A program made the translations under genes and the position numbers. DNA of 39,637 nucleotides from Halomonas sp. (GTDB taxonomy: Bacteria; Pseudomonadota; Gammaproteobacteria; Pseudomonadales; Halomonadaceae). The stretch is taken from assembly GCA_018401555.1 (NCBI GenBank), contig JAGYKP010000095.1, positions 1-39,637 on the forward strand, in the 5' to 3' direction. Below, one piece after another: positions 19,831 through 28,058 of this stretch; within the stretch, counting starts at the first letter, position 1, and every line of letters begins with the position of its first letter. The notes under the pieces were generated by a model. It was not told the DNA's origin. It was given only the letters and a program-made list of their open reading frames with translations, and ran no database searches.

Positions 19831-19871
19831 AACGCAAAGCGAGGCGGGCCTTCGGGCCGCCTCGCTGCGTT
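19831..19871. terminator. Bidirectional terminator between the BCCT and exonuclease genes
   Basis: Long stem: AACGC pairs with GCGTT and AGCGAGGCGG with CCGCCTCGCT, with a small AA bulge and an inner CC-TTCG-GG cap. It lies in the gap between convergent genes (19788-19919). Confidence 0.75.
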
Positions 19872-19919
19872 ATGGGTCGATCCTTATGAGTCTAGCCTTT
19901 GGAACAGCGCTCGAGATAT

Positions 19920-20628
19920 TCAGCTCCACAGTTCGCTCAGCGGGGTCTCGGCGGAGAAGCGACTGGCTACCTGGGCCTGGAGCAGCTCGGCGGTGGCCAG
20001 GGCATCCACCAGGGCGTGGTGACCCTGGTAGGGGGCAGGCCATAGCGTTCGCGACTCGCCTGCAGGCGGATCGATACCGGCGGGCGCCCCAGCCAGCGCC
20101 TGAAGCGCGCCCACAGCGACTGGCGGTAGAGCCGTGCCTCCAGCGACATGGTGTCGATCACCGGAAACAGCAGCCCCTCTCCCAGCCGATTCTGACGGCC
20201 GCATCGAAGAAACCGCGCTCGATATGCCGATAGTGAACCCACCGCCAGCCGCCCCGGAGCAGCCCCAGCACCTCGGGCAATACCTCGGCCAGGTCCGGGG
20301 CGTTCTTCACCTCGTCATGGGTGATGTGGTGCAGGGTCACCGAGGTCTCGGTGAGCTCGCGATAGGGCTTGAGCACCCAGTAACGCGCCTCGCGCAGCGG
20401 AATACGCGCCAGGCTGAAGGGCACCATGCCGATGCTGACGATGGCATGGCGCCGCGGGTCGGGCCGGTGGTCTCGATATCCAGCGCCACCAGCGGCGCCT
20501 CGCCGATGGGCGTGTCGGCCGCCGGACAGCCAGCGAGAAGAGTCGGCCAGCAGCGGATGGCTCACCCGGCCGGCGCGGTCGGCGAGATATTCCGGCCAGC
20601 CCGGAGCCGCCTGCTGCCTGCGTCCCAT
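19920..20628 (-). pseudogene. DnaQ-like DEDD 3'-5' exonuclease, several frameshifts
   Basis: Exonuclease of the DNA polymerase III epsilon fold. Motif I appears as 'PLVALDIETTG' (about 20455-20490), motif II region as 'LHHITHDEVKNAP', and motif III as 'HHALVDALATAELLQA' near the C-terminus. These lie in different frames, and at least five single-base indels (near 20521, 20459, 20265, 20183 and 20031) must be undone to read one protein of about 235 residues ending 'SRFSAETPLSELWS'. The ATG at 20628 lies 8 bases beyond the stop of the upstream cNMP/CBS/DUF294 gene, so the two form an operon. I cannot tell real decay from sequence error. The catalytic Asp/Glu residues are all present once frames are joined. 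Confidence 0.75.
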
Positions 20629-20635
20629 GACCACC

Positions 20636-22549
20636 CTAGCGCCTCCGCCGCTCGGCGGCGGGCGGCACAGGGTAACGGAACTTGAGGAACTTCTGGGCGT
20701 TGCTCAGCACCTGGAAGGCGTCCTTGAGGGTATGGCGCTCGCTGTCGCTGACGTTCTCGGGTTCGATATTGTTGTCGGGTGTCCGCTCGTGCTGGATATC
20801 GATCACCTGGTGGTGTATCCGCGCCATGGTCAGGAACTCCAGCGCATGGCGCAGCTTGGCACTCACGCCCTGGGCCAGCAGCTGGGTCTGGTCGATATCG
20901 TCGAGACGCTCGAAGCTGTTCTGGGCCCGGGAGCCGCAGGCCAGGGCATGCACGCGGATCAGGTCGGTGAGCGGTGCCGTGCCACGCCGCTTGAGGTTGA
21001 TGGAGTTGTTGTGCTTGCCGTCCTTCTCCATCACGAAGGTGCGGAAGAAGCCCAGCGGCGGGGTACGATTGAGCGCATTGCGGGCCATGGCGGCCAGGAA
21101 CAGCCGGCTCTGGGGGGCCTGGGTAGCGATCAGGTCCTGAAGCTGCTCGACGTAGGCGTTCTCCCCGAACACCGCGTCCAGGTCGAAGAAGATCGAGCTG
21201 TGCAGCAGACGCTCCGGGGTCGGGTCGCGGATCCACTCCTGGAAGTAGCCCTTCCACACTGCCAGCGGCTGGCGCCAGCGGGGGTTGGTGGCCATGATGT
21301 CGCCGGTGCAGTAGGTGTAACCGCATTCGGCCAGGCCGTCGCTGACAAACTTGGCCAGCGCCAGGAAGTATTCGTCATGGCGCTCGGGATCGAAGTCGTC
21401 CGAGAGCACCAGGGCGTTGTCCTGGTCGGTGACCAGGGTCTGCTCGTTGCGCGCCATGGAGCCCATGGCCATGAAGCAGTAGGCCACCGGCGGCGAGCTC
21501 CAGCCTCGTCGGCCAGCTCCCAGCAGGCGGCGGGTGAAACTGCGCCCGATGGTGGAGAGCGCGCTGCCGATCATGCGCGTAGTCCGCGCCATCCTCCACC
21601 ATGCGCACGAAGGCGGCGCGCACATCCGGCGCCAGCTTGGCCAGCCCTCGGCGGTGGACTGGCTGTAGATATTGCTGACCAGGTAGAGGCTGGAGTGGGT
21701 CTCGTAGCGGATGATATCGGAGAGGTGCACGATGCCCACCGGGCTGCGGCGATGCATCACCGGCAGGTGGTGGATATTATTGCGCAGCATGGTCAGCATC
21801 GCCTCGTGCACCGACTCGTCGGACTGGATCGCCACCAGTCGCTGGCCCACCACCTCGCCGATGGGGGTGTCGGGTGGTCGCCCCTCGGCCACCGTGCGGC
21901 GGAAGTCGCTGTCGGTGAGGATGCCGCGCACCTGCCAGGCGCGCTCCTCGCTGTCGCGGAAGGTATAGCGCGGGTTGTCGCCGGGAGTGTCCAGCACCAG
22001 CACCGCCGAGGCGCCGAAGTCGCTGATCTGGCCGGCCGCCTCCTGCAGCGTGGTGCGCGCCTCCAGCATCAGCGGATAGCGGGTGAGCAGCTTGCGCACC
22101 CGGGTGATCATCATGTCGTTCTGCTGCTTCTGCTGCTCCACCGCACTCTCGAGGCGCGGGCGCTCCACCTCGACGAAATCGGAGAAGTGCTCATCCTCCT
22201 CGCACAGGCGCTGGAAGACGGCATCGGGGATGAAGTAGATCAGGCTGTCTTCCAGGGCCCTCACGGGGAAGCGCACCCTGTAGTTCCGCAGCAGGCTGAA
22301 GTGGCCGAAGATCTCACCCTCGCCGCGGCGGTCGTAGAGGTCGCCGTTGCGGCGCCGCACCTCCACCGCACCACTGCGCACATAGCCCAGAACATCGACC
22401 TCCTGGTCGGCGACGAAGATATCGCTGTCGGCACGGTAGTAGGCTACCTCCACCTGGCCGGCGATCTCGTCGAGCAGCTCGTCGGAGAGCGCGTCGAAGG
22501 GCGGGAAGCGCCCCATATGCTGGCGAATCTCCAGCCATTCCACTTCCAT
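20636..22549 (-). CDS. Cyclic-nucleotide-binding / CBS / DUF294 nucleotidyltransferase-like protein
   Basis: Signal-transduction protein of about 637 residues. The order is a cNMP-binding domain (15-130), a CBS pair (160-290), a DUF294 nucleotidyltransferase-like domain with 'GSMARNEQTLVTDQDNALV' (Gly-Ser and D-x-D, as in GlnD) and a helical DUF294 C-terminal domain. The chosen start ATG 22549 follows GAGAGGA; the ORF itself extends to 22720 but that part overlaps a terminator. Two short out-of-frame patches ('WPSWRRMCAPPSC...' around 21590-21640 and 'GAGRRGWS' around 21500-21520) are paired indels that restore frame. It is co-transcribed with the exonuclease. The biochemical role of the family is not established. 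Confidence 0.85.
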   Translation of the reverse strand: MEVEWLEIRQHMGRFPPFDALSDELLDEIAGQVEVAYYRADSDIFVADQEVDVLGYVRSGAVEVRRRNGDLYDRRGEGEIFGHFSLLRNYRVRFPVRALEDSLIYFIPDAVFQRLCEEDEHFSDFVEVERPRLESAVEQQKQQNDMMITRVRKLLTRYPLMLEARTTLQEAAGQISDFGASAVLVLDTPGDNPRYTFRDSEERAWQVRGILTDSDFRRTVAEGRPPDTPIGEVVGQRLVAIQSDESVHEAMLTMLRNNIHHLPVMHRRSPVGIVHLSDIIRYETHSSLYLVSNIYSQSTAEGWPSWRRMCAPPSCAWWRMARTTRMIGSALSTIGRSFTRRLLGAGRRGWSSPPVAYCFMAMGSMARNEQTLVTDQDNALVLSDDFDPERHDEYFLALAKFVSDGLAECGYTYCTGDIMATNPRWRQPLAVWKGYFQEWIRDPTPERLLHSSIFFDLDAVFGENAYVEQLQDLIATQAPQSRLFLAAMARNALNRTPPLGFFRTFVMEKDGKHNNSINLKRRGTAPLTDLIRVHALACGSRAQNSFERLDDIDQTQLLAQGVSAKLRHALEFLTMARIHHQVIDIQHERTPDNNIEPENVSDSERHTLKDAFQVLSNAQKFLKFRYPVPPAAERRRR

Positions 22550-22628
22550 GCGTCCTCTCCCGTCGCCGCTCATTTTCGCCAAGTCTGGAAGCTTGCCGAG
22601 TCGCTGTAAAGCGCCTTGAAGTCCCCAC

Positions 22629-22656
22629 GAAAACGGCCACCCCGGAGGGTGGCCGT
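22629..22656 (-). terminator. Intrinsic terminator of the DUF4168 gene
   Basis: Perfect 10-base stem (ACGGCCACCC at 22633-22642, GGGTGGCCGT at 22647-22656) with a four-base loop. On the minus strand it is followed by TTTTC. Confidence 0.75.
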
Positions 22657-22694
22657 GAATGCCGATGGGAGTCGGCGTCGAGGTCAGGAGCGGC

Positions 22695-23081
22695 TTACGA
22701 CTGGGCCATCTCCTGGACACGCTGCATCAGCTCGGGATTCTGCTGGATGGCCTGGCCGATGGCGTTGAAGGTATCCACGTCGAGGCCACTCTCCTCGACC
22801 ACCTTGACCATCTCCTCGTTGGCCTCCATGCGCACTTCCTGCTGGGCCTCCTCGCCTTCGGCGGACTGCAGGCGCTCGGTGTACTCCTGGGACAGCACCG
22901 CGATCTCCTGAGAGGCATCGGCGAACTGCTGGAGCTGGGCATCGGAGAAGTCCTGGGCCGGGGCGGCGGCCTGGGGCTGCTCAGCGGCATTGGCTGCGGA
23001 GTCCTCCTGGGCGTGTGCGGTGGCCGACATCAGGCCAGCGCTGAGCAGGGCGGCGGAGAACAGGGCAGTCATGCGTTTCAT
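22695..23081 (-). CDS. DUF4168-domain secreted protein
   Basis: Small exported protein of 128 residues. The ATG at 23081 is set by GGAGG six bases upstream; the open frame extending to 23219 is not needed. A Sec signal peptide ends 'SATAHAQ' near residue 25, then an Ala/Gln/Pro-rich linker. The DUF4168 domain follows: 'FSDAQLQQFADASQEIAVLSQEY' and 'DVDTFNAIGQAIQQNPELMQRVQ'. It is helical and acidic, found in proteobacteria and cyanobacteria, with no known function. It stands alone with its own terminator between the DUF294 gene and the TRAP permease. Confidence 0.85.
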   Translation of the reverse strand: MKRMTALFSAALLSAGLMSATAHAQEDSAANAAEQPQAAAPAQDFSDAQLQQFADASQEIAVLSQEYTERLQSAEGEEAQQEVRMEANEEMVKVVEESGLDVDTFNAIGQAIQQNPELMQRVQEMAQS

Positions 23082-23173
23082 AGATACCTCCAGGGATATT
23101 GCATCGTGTATGTGCCCCACTGAGACGACCCTCGTCCCGGTGAGTTCAGATCGTTTTGTGTCGGAATGTAACA

Positions 23174-23193
23174 AGGGCGCCCGCAGGCGCCCT
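23174..23193 (-). terminator. Terminator of the TRAP permease gene
   Basis: Perfect 8-base stem (AGGGCGCC / GGCGCCCT) with a four-base loop, 19 bases past the stop on the minus strand, followed there by TTGTTAC. Confidence 0.65.
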
Positions 23194-23211
23194 CTTGCTT
23201 GGCAAGCCCCA

Positions 23212-25410
23212 TCAGCCATAGGCCAGGCCGGGCAGCCAGGTGACCAGCGCCGGGAACAGGATCACCAGCAGCAGTCCCAGCGCCTGGATCCCCAGGAAGG
23301 GGAAGGAGGAGCGGAAGATCTGCGCCATGGTGATATGCGGCGGACACACCCCCTTGATGTAGAAGAGCGCATAGCCGAACGGCGGGCTGAGGAAGGACAT
23401 CTGCATGTTGACCAGGTAGATGACACCGAACCACAGCGAGACGTCGGCAGGGTCGACCCCGGGGAGGCCGAATACGCCGTCGAAGGTGAGCCCCTTGATC
23501 AGCGGCACGAAGATCGGCACCGCCAGCAGCAGGATGCCCACCCAGTCCAGGAACATGCCCAGCGCCACCAGCAGCACCATCATCAGCGCCAGCACCGCGT
23601 AGGGGCCGAGGCCCGCGCCGGAGATCAGCTCCTGCACGAAGGTCTGGCCGCCCTGCAGGATATAGAAGCCGACGAAGATGCTGGCACCGAAGATGATCCA
23701 CATCACCATCGCCGAGGCGACCAGGGTGGTCATGCAGGCGGCGTGCAGGTTGGGCCAGGTGAGGCGCTTGTGCATCGCAGCCACCACCAGGGCGCCGAAG
23801 GTGCCGATGCCGGCCGCCTCCACCGGCGTGGCGATGCCGGTGAAGATGATGCCCAGCACCAGCACCACCAGCACGATGGGCGCCAGCATGTTGCGCAGCA
23901 GGCGCAGCTTCTCCTTCATGTCGACGCGGTCCTCGACCGGCATCGGCGGCGCCACCTTGATGTTGAGGGTGCCGCGCATCCAGCAGTAGAAGCCGTACAT
24001 GAAGGCCAGCAGCAGGCCGGGCAGCAGCGAACCGAGGTAGAGCTCGCCCACCGACTGCTGGGCGATGACGCCGTAGATGATGGCCAGGATCGACGGCGGG
24101 ATCAGGATGCCCAGGGTGCCGCCGGCCATGATCGAGCCGATGGCGATCTCCGGATCGTAGTTGCGCTTGAGCATCGCCGGCAGGGCGATCAGGCCCATGG
24201 TCACCACCGCGGCGCCGATCACGCCGACCATGGCAGCGAGCAGCGTGGAGGCGATGACGGTGGCGATGGCCAGGCCCGCCTTGAGGCCGCCCATCCACTT
24301 GTAGACGACATCGAACAGCTCCTCGATGATCCCCGCCTTCTCCAGCACCGAAGCCATGAAGATGAACAGCGGGATGGCCGAGAGCTGGTAGTTGGTCATC
24401 ATCGGGAAGATGCGCGACGGCATCAGGTTGAGCATGTCCTGGCTGCCGACCAGGTAGAGGAAGGCCACGCCCAGGCCGCCGGTGACGAAGGCCAGCGGCA
24501 GGCCCGCCACCAGCACCACCATCAGAGTGCCGAACATCACCAGGGTCAGGCCGCCGATGCCGACGTTGGCCAGCACGCTCTCCAGGCTGCCGGTCAGGCT
24601 CTCGTAGTCGGTGGTGGCGATATTGACCATCTCGAACAGGGTCCACGCCGCCAGCACCACGCCGAGGGCCACCAGCAGATTGGGGAAGCCCTGCCCCCTC
24701 TCGTCCCGTGCACGGTGGTGACGGAATGCCTGGTAGTCACGGATCAGCTGGGCGACACCCTGCAGCAGCAGCAGCAACGCGCCGAAGAACAGCATGAACT
24801 TCACCGGGTAGTACTGGACCGCCCATTCGGTGAAGGAGACCTCGTTGGCGTAGCTCGAGCCGAAGAAGAGCTGGTCGCTCACCGATTGGGAGAAGAACTT
24901 CCAGCCGGTCACCAGCAGGGCCACGGTAAAGATGAAGAAGAACACCGAGGTCAGCAGGTCCAGGGCCGCCCGGGTCAGCGGCCGGGCACGCTGGTAGAGG
25001 ATGTCCACGCGCACGTGGCCGCCCTCGCGCAGGGCAAAGGCGCCGGCCATCAGGTACTGCATGCCGAACATCAGGGTCATCGACTCGTGGGCCCAGTTGG
25101 TCGGCGAGTTGAAGGCGTAGCGCATCAGCACTTCATAGGCGAACACGAAGGGCGCGACCAGCGACCAGTAGGCCACGTAGCGGCCGAAGAAGCCGGAAAC
25201 CCGGTCGATGACGACCGTGAACAGGTTGCCCGGGGGCTGGTAGCCGACCTCGACCTCCTCGCCGGCAGGCACCTCGGCGATTTCGCCGCCGTCGATGCTG
25301 CCGCCGCGACGGAAGCTGCGATCGACGAAGAACATGACCACCAGGGGCAGGAAAATCAGCACCGACCAGTAGAGCCAGTGGGGCAGAATGAAATTGATCT
25401 CGAAATTCAT
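23212..25410 (-). CDS. TRAP transporter fused small and large permease (DctQ-DctM)
   Basis: Single 732-residue polypeptide joining both TRAP membrane subunits. An N-terminal helix is followed by the DctQ four-helix part (about 60-230, with 'RYAFNSPTNWAHE' and 'GHVRVDIL'). An extra linking helix precedes the DctM part (about 270-730), with family blocks 'GGLGVAFLYL', 'SAIPLFIFMASVLEKAG', 'GGTLGILIPPS', 'TPVEAAGIGTFGAL' and 'FLDWVGILLLAVPIF'. It imports small carboxylates or similar solutes using a Na+ gradient with the DctP protein encoded upstream. The ligand class cannot be told; mannitol/chloroaromatic-type fused permeases share this architecture. The reading frame is intact over 2.2 kb. 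A hairpin separates it from dctP. Confidence 0.9.
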   Translation of the reverse strand: MNFEINFILPHWLYWSVLIFLPLVVMFFVDRSFRRGGSIDGGEIAEVPAGEEVEVGYQPPGNLFTVVIDRVSGFFGRYVAYWSLVAPFVFAYEVLMRYAFNSPTNWAHESMTLMFGMQYLMAGAFALREGGHVRVDILYQRARPLTRAALDLLTSVFFFIFTVALLVTGWKFFSQSVSDQLFFGSSYANEVSFTEWAVQYYPVKFMLFFGALLLLLQGVAQLIRDYQAFRHHRARDERGQGFPNLLVALGVVLAAWTLFEMVNIATTDYESLTGSLESVLANVGIGGLTLVMFGTLMVVLVAGLPLAFVTGGLGVAFLYLVGSQDMLNLMPSRIFPMMTNYQLSAIPLFIFMASVLEKAGIIEELFDVVYKWMGGLKAGLAIATVIASTLLAAMVGVIGAAVVTMGLIALPAMLKRNYDPEIAIGSIMAGGTLGILIPPSILAIIYGVIAQQSVGELYLGSLLPGLLLAFMYGFYCWMRGTLNIKVAPPMPVEDRVDMKEKLRLLRNMLAPIVLVVLVLGIIFTGIATPVEAAGIGTFGALVVAAMHKRLTWPNLHAACMTTLVASAMVMWIIFGASIFVGFYILQGGQTFVQELISGAGLGPYAVLALMMVLLVALGMFLDWVGILLLAVPIFVPLIKGLTFDGVFGLPGVDPADVSLWFGVIYLVNMQMSFLSPPFGYALFYIKGVCPPHITMAQIFRSSFPFLGIQALGLLLVILFPALVTWLPGLAYG

Positions 25411-25501
25411 GAAAACTCCTCCGCGGTGCCATCACCTCCCGGCGATGGCGACGGATCATCGAGCCGACGGGATGCGGGATTGAGAGTTATGCCCTAGGCA
25501 A

Positions 25502-25537
25502 ACCGGGTGCTGCGGCCCTCGGCCCACAACACCCGGT
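25502..25537 (-). other. Intercistronic hairpin between the TRAP binding protein and permease
   Basis: Eight-base perfect inverted repeat (ACCGGGTG at 25502-25509, CACCCGGT at 25530-25537) enclosing a G+C-rich loop. It lies in the 144-base gap, 18 bases after the binding-protein stop. Such hairpins commonly lower permease relative to binding-protein expression. Confidence 0.5.
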
Positions 25538-25554
25538 AAGGTCGAGCAGGAAGG

Positions 25555-26721
25555 TCAGACGTTGAGTTCGTAATCCTTGATGTCTTCTTCGGTGATCAGC
25601 GCCACCGCAGGGTCCATCATGGTGTCGAGGTGCGCCTTGAACAGCCGCGCGGCATCCGGGTCCTTGTTGGCCCACTTGAACCACAGCGGGATGGCGACTT
25701 CGCGGAAGCGGGTGGCGTCCTCCTCGGAGAGGTGGATGATCTCGACCCCCTTCTCGCGGTACTTGGGCCAGGCCTCGGCGTTGGCCTTCTGGATCGCCGC
25801 GTAGTGCTCGCGGGAGTAGGCCGCCACCAGGTCGTGCATCAGGTCCTGGGTCTGGGAGGACATGCGCTCGTAGACGCGACGGTTGACGGCGATATCCATC
25901 AGGTCGACGGACTGGTGCAGGCAGGGCGTGGAGGGCGGGCCCATGATGATGTAGTCGGCGACCTGCCAGAAGCCGAGCTCGTAGTTGACCGCGGCACCGG
26001 TGAAGTCGGCGGCATCGATGGTGCCCTTCTCCAGCGCCGGATAGACCTCGGAACCCGGCAGCAGGGTGGTACGCGCGCCCATGGCGGCGAAGGTCTCGGC
26101 GACGATCCCCCCGGGCATGCGGATCTTGACGCCGTCGAAGTCGTCGAAGCTGCGCAGCGGCACCTTGGAGTGGATCAGGTTCAGGTCGTGGTGGACATAG
26201 CCCAGCAGCTCCTGGCCCTGCTTGCGGTAGAGGTCCTTGGCGATGTCGAAGCCGCCATAGGCGCCGAACATCATGTCCCACTGGTGGGGCAGCGACAGGC
26301 CCATGGGGAAGGCGGTGAGGAATACGCCGGCGGGCATCTTGCCGGGCCAGTAGACGGTGAACCAGTTCTGGCCGTCGAGCACCCCGTTGCGCACGGCGTC
26401 GGCGACCTCGAAGGCCCCGGCCACGGCACCCGCGGGGAAGGGCTCGATGTTGACCTCGCCGCTGGTCGCCTCGGCCACCCCCTTGGCCCAGGACTCGAAG
26501 GTGCGGTAGCCGACGGTGCCCGGCTGCCACGAGGACTGCATGCGAATGCGGATGCCTTCCTGGGCCTGGACGTTGCCGATCCAGGGCGCCGCAACGGCGG
26601 CGGCGGAACCGACGGCGGCGGCCTTGAGGAAGCGACGGCGGGCGGGTCTCGCGACGAGCCGGTGACTCGTCGCCGGGGGACGTGATGATGCGTGACGGCT
26701 GCTTGTCGTCTTGCATGGCAT
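25555..26721 (-). CDS. TRAP transporter solute-binding protein DctP, Tat-exported
   Basis: Periplasmic ligand-binding component for the fused permease. The mature part has 'GIRIRMQSSWQPGTVGYRTFESWAKGV', 'PAGAVAGAFEVADAVRNGVLD' and 'FDDFDGVKIRMPGGIVAETFAAMGA' (the conserved Arg region contacting carboxylates), plus 'KGTIDAADFTGA'. A twin-arginine signal 'RRRFLKAAAVGSAAA' indicates folded export. The ORF starts at ATG 26721. A second ATG at 26716, in another frame ('MQDDKQPSRIITSPGDESPARR'), has far better spacing to the GGAG. The real start is probably 26716 with one indel near 26650. It is the first gene of the TRAP operon, with a long 5' region containing a perfect operator-like palindrome at 27004-27018. 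Confidence 0.88.
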   Translation of the reverse strand: MPCKTTSSRHASSRPPATSHRLVARPARRRFLKAAAVGSAAAVAAPWIGNVQAQEGIRIRMQSSWQPGTVGYRTFESWAKGVAEATSGEVNIEPFPAGAVAGAFEVADAVRNGVLDGQNWFTVYWPGKMPAGVFLTAFPMGLSLPHQWDMMFGAYGGFDIAKDLYRKQGQELLGYVHHDLNLIHSKVPLRSFDDFDGVKIRMPGGIVAETFAAMGARTTLLPGSEVYPALEKGTIDAADFTGAAVNYELGFWQVADYIIMGPPSTPCLHQSVDLMDIAVNRRVYERMSSQTQDLMHDLVAAYSREHYAAIQKANAEAWPKYREKGVEIIHLSEEDATRFREVAIPLWFKWANKDPDAARLFKAHLDTMMDPAVALITEEDIKDYELNV

Positions 26722-26832
26722 GAACTCCAGATGGCGGTGGTCGGCTCCTCTCGGGATGGCGACCGGATCTTGTTGTTGTCTTCCCTGGGTCGGTTAGCCG
26801 TTCTTGCGCCGCTGGGCGGCCTCGAATGGCTG

Positions 26833-26855
26833 CGTGCTCGACTCCATCGAGCACG
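26833..26855 (-). other. Perfect hairpin in the dctP 5' region
   Basis: Nine-base perfect stem (CGTGCTCGA / TCGAGCACG) with a five-base loop about 110 bases before the dctP start. It lies in the 413-base gap 26722-27134, which holds no supportable gene. The only other structure there is the palindrome at 27004-27018. Confidence 0.5.
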
Positions 26856-27003
26856 GCACATGGGGCGCAATGGGGCGCTTCCCCTGAGAAAGCTAGCGAA
26901 AACCCCGAGCCCGGCCAACGCCCTGATTCAACGCTGGCATGGCCGACACCCGCGTACCACTGTGCCGTTTTGAGCGGCAAGCATATGTAAAATAGGCGGA
27001 AAA

Positions 27004-27018
27004 ACTGGTCTGACCAGT
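27004..27018. promoter_or_regulatory. 15-base perfect palindrome, GntR/FadR-type operator candidate
   Basis: ACTGGTC-T-GACCAGT is a perfect palindrome with a one-base centre. It contains TGGTCTGACCA, the form bound by FadR-subfamily GntR regulators, which often control TRAP and carboxylate operons. On the minus strand an A+T-rich segment (26980-27003) follows that could hold the dctP promoter. No GntR gene is in the window. Confidence 0.6.
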
Positions 27019-27134
27019 TAGCCAATCGGCCTTTGGCCTACGACCAAAGCACGAGCGCGAGGTGCTCCGGACGGCGGTTGGCAAGCCGGTCGACAGAGGC
27101 GATGATGCTCCCCCCCCACCGCAAGGATGCCTCC

Positions 27135-28058
27135 ATGCCAGCAACGCCACCCCACCGCCTGTGGCTCGCCGCCATGCCGCTGTTGTTCGTGGCGCTGTGG
27201 AGCACCGGCTTCATCGGCGCCAAGTTCGGCCTGCCCTACGCCGAGCCCTTCACCTTCCTGTTCATCCGCTTCGCCCTGACCCTGGCGCTGCTGGTGCCCC
27301 TGGCCCACTGGCTCTCCGGCGAGTGGCCCAGGGGACCCGCGCTATGGGGGCATATCGCCGTTTCCGGTCTGCTGGTGCATGGTGCCTACCTGGGTGGCGT
27401 GTTCTACGGCATCTATCTGGGCATGCCGGCGGGGCTCGCCTCGCTGCTGGTGGGGCTGCAGCCGCTGCTGACGGCGGGGCTGGCCGGGCCGCTGCTCGGG
27501 GAGCGGCTGGCGGCGCGCCAGTGGCTGGGGCTGGCGCTGGGGCTGGCCGGGGTGGTCCTGGTGCTGGGCGGCAAGCTCGACCCGGGCGAGAGCCTCTTCC
27601 AGGGCTTCGGCCTGGGGGCGCTGGGTACCGTGCTGGTGGCACTGCTGGGCATCTCCGGCGGCACGCTCTACCAGAAGCGCTACTGCACCGGGATGCCGCT
27701 GCTCTCCGGCACCGTGGTGCAGTACCTGGCCGCGGCGGCCCTGCTCGGCCTGGGTGCCCTGCTTCTCGAAGAGCGCCACGTGGACTGGACGCCGACCTTC
27801 GCCCTGACCCTGGGTTGGCTGGTGCTCGTGCTCTCGATCAGCGCCATCCTGCTGCTGATGGCACTGATCAAGCGCGGCGAGGCCTCGCGGGTGGCGAGTC
27901 TCTTCTACCTGGTGCCGCCGGTCACCGCCCTGCAGGCCTGGTGGCTGTTCGACGAGGCGCTGCCGCCCGCGTCACTGCTCGGCATGGCCATCGCCATCGC
28001 CGGGGTGGTACTGGTGGTCAGGACGCCGCCGGCGACAGCCGGCAGGCCGCGTACTTGA
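27135..28058 (+). CDS. EamA/DMT-superfamily transporter (RhaT-like)
   Basis: Inner-membrane carrier with ten hydrophobic segments in two EamA repeats (about 15-140 and 155-295), the second ending 'LLGMAIAIAGVVLVVRTPP'. 'VALWSTGFIGAKFGLPYAEPFTFLFIRF' at the start is typical of the family. The ATG at 27135 follows AAGGA at eight bases; the longer open frame from 27033 has no better start. 307 residues, intact. Members export amino acids or other metabolites; the substrate is unknown. Its 3' end overlaps the convergent formate dehydrogenase gene by 41 bases. Confidence 0.88.
   Translation: MPATPPHRLWLAAMPLLFVALWSTGFIGAKFGLPYAEPFTFLFIRFALTLALLVPLAHWLSGEWPRGPALWGHIAVSGLLVHGAYLGGVFYGIYLGMPAGLASLLVGLQPLLTAGLAGPLLGERLAARQWLGLALGLAGVVLVLGGKLDPGESLFQGFGLGALGTVLVALLGISGGTLYQKRYCTGMPLLSGTVVQYLAAAALLGLGALLLEERHVDWTPTFALTLGWLVLVLSISAILLLMALIKRGEASRVASLFYLVPPVTALQAWWLFDEALPPASLLGMAIAIAGVVLVVRTPPATAGRPRT

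Noticed and set aside
22990..25497. 835-residue plus-strand open frame opposite the TRAP permease
   Set aside because: Antisense shadow; extremely His/Gln/Asp-rich with no domain, while the minus strand encodes a canonical permease.
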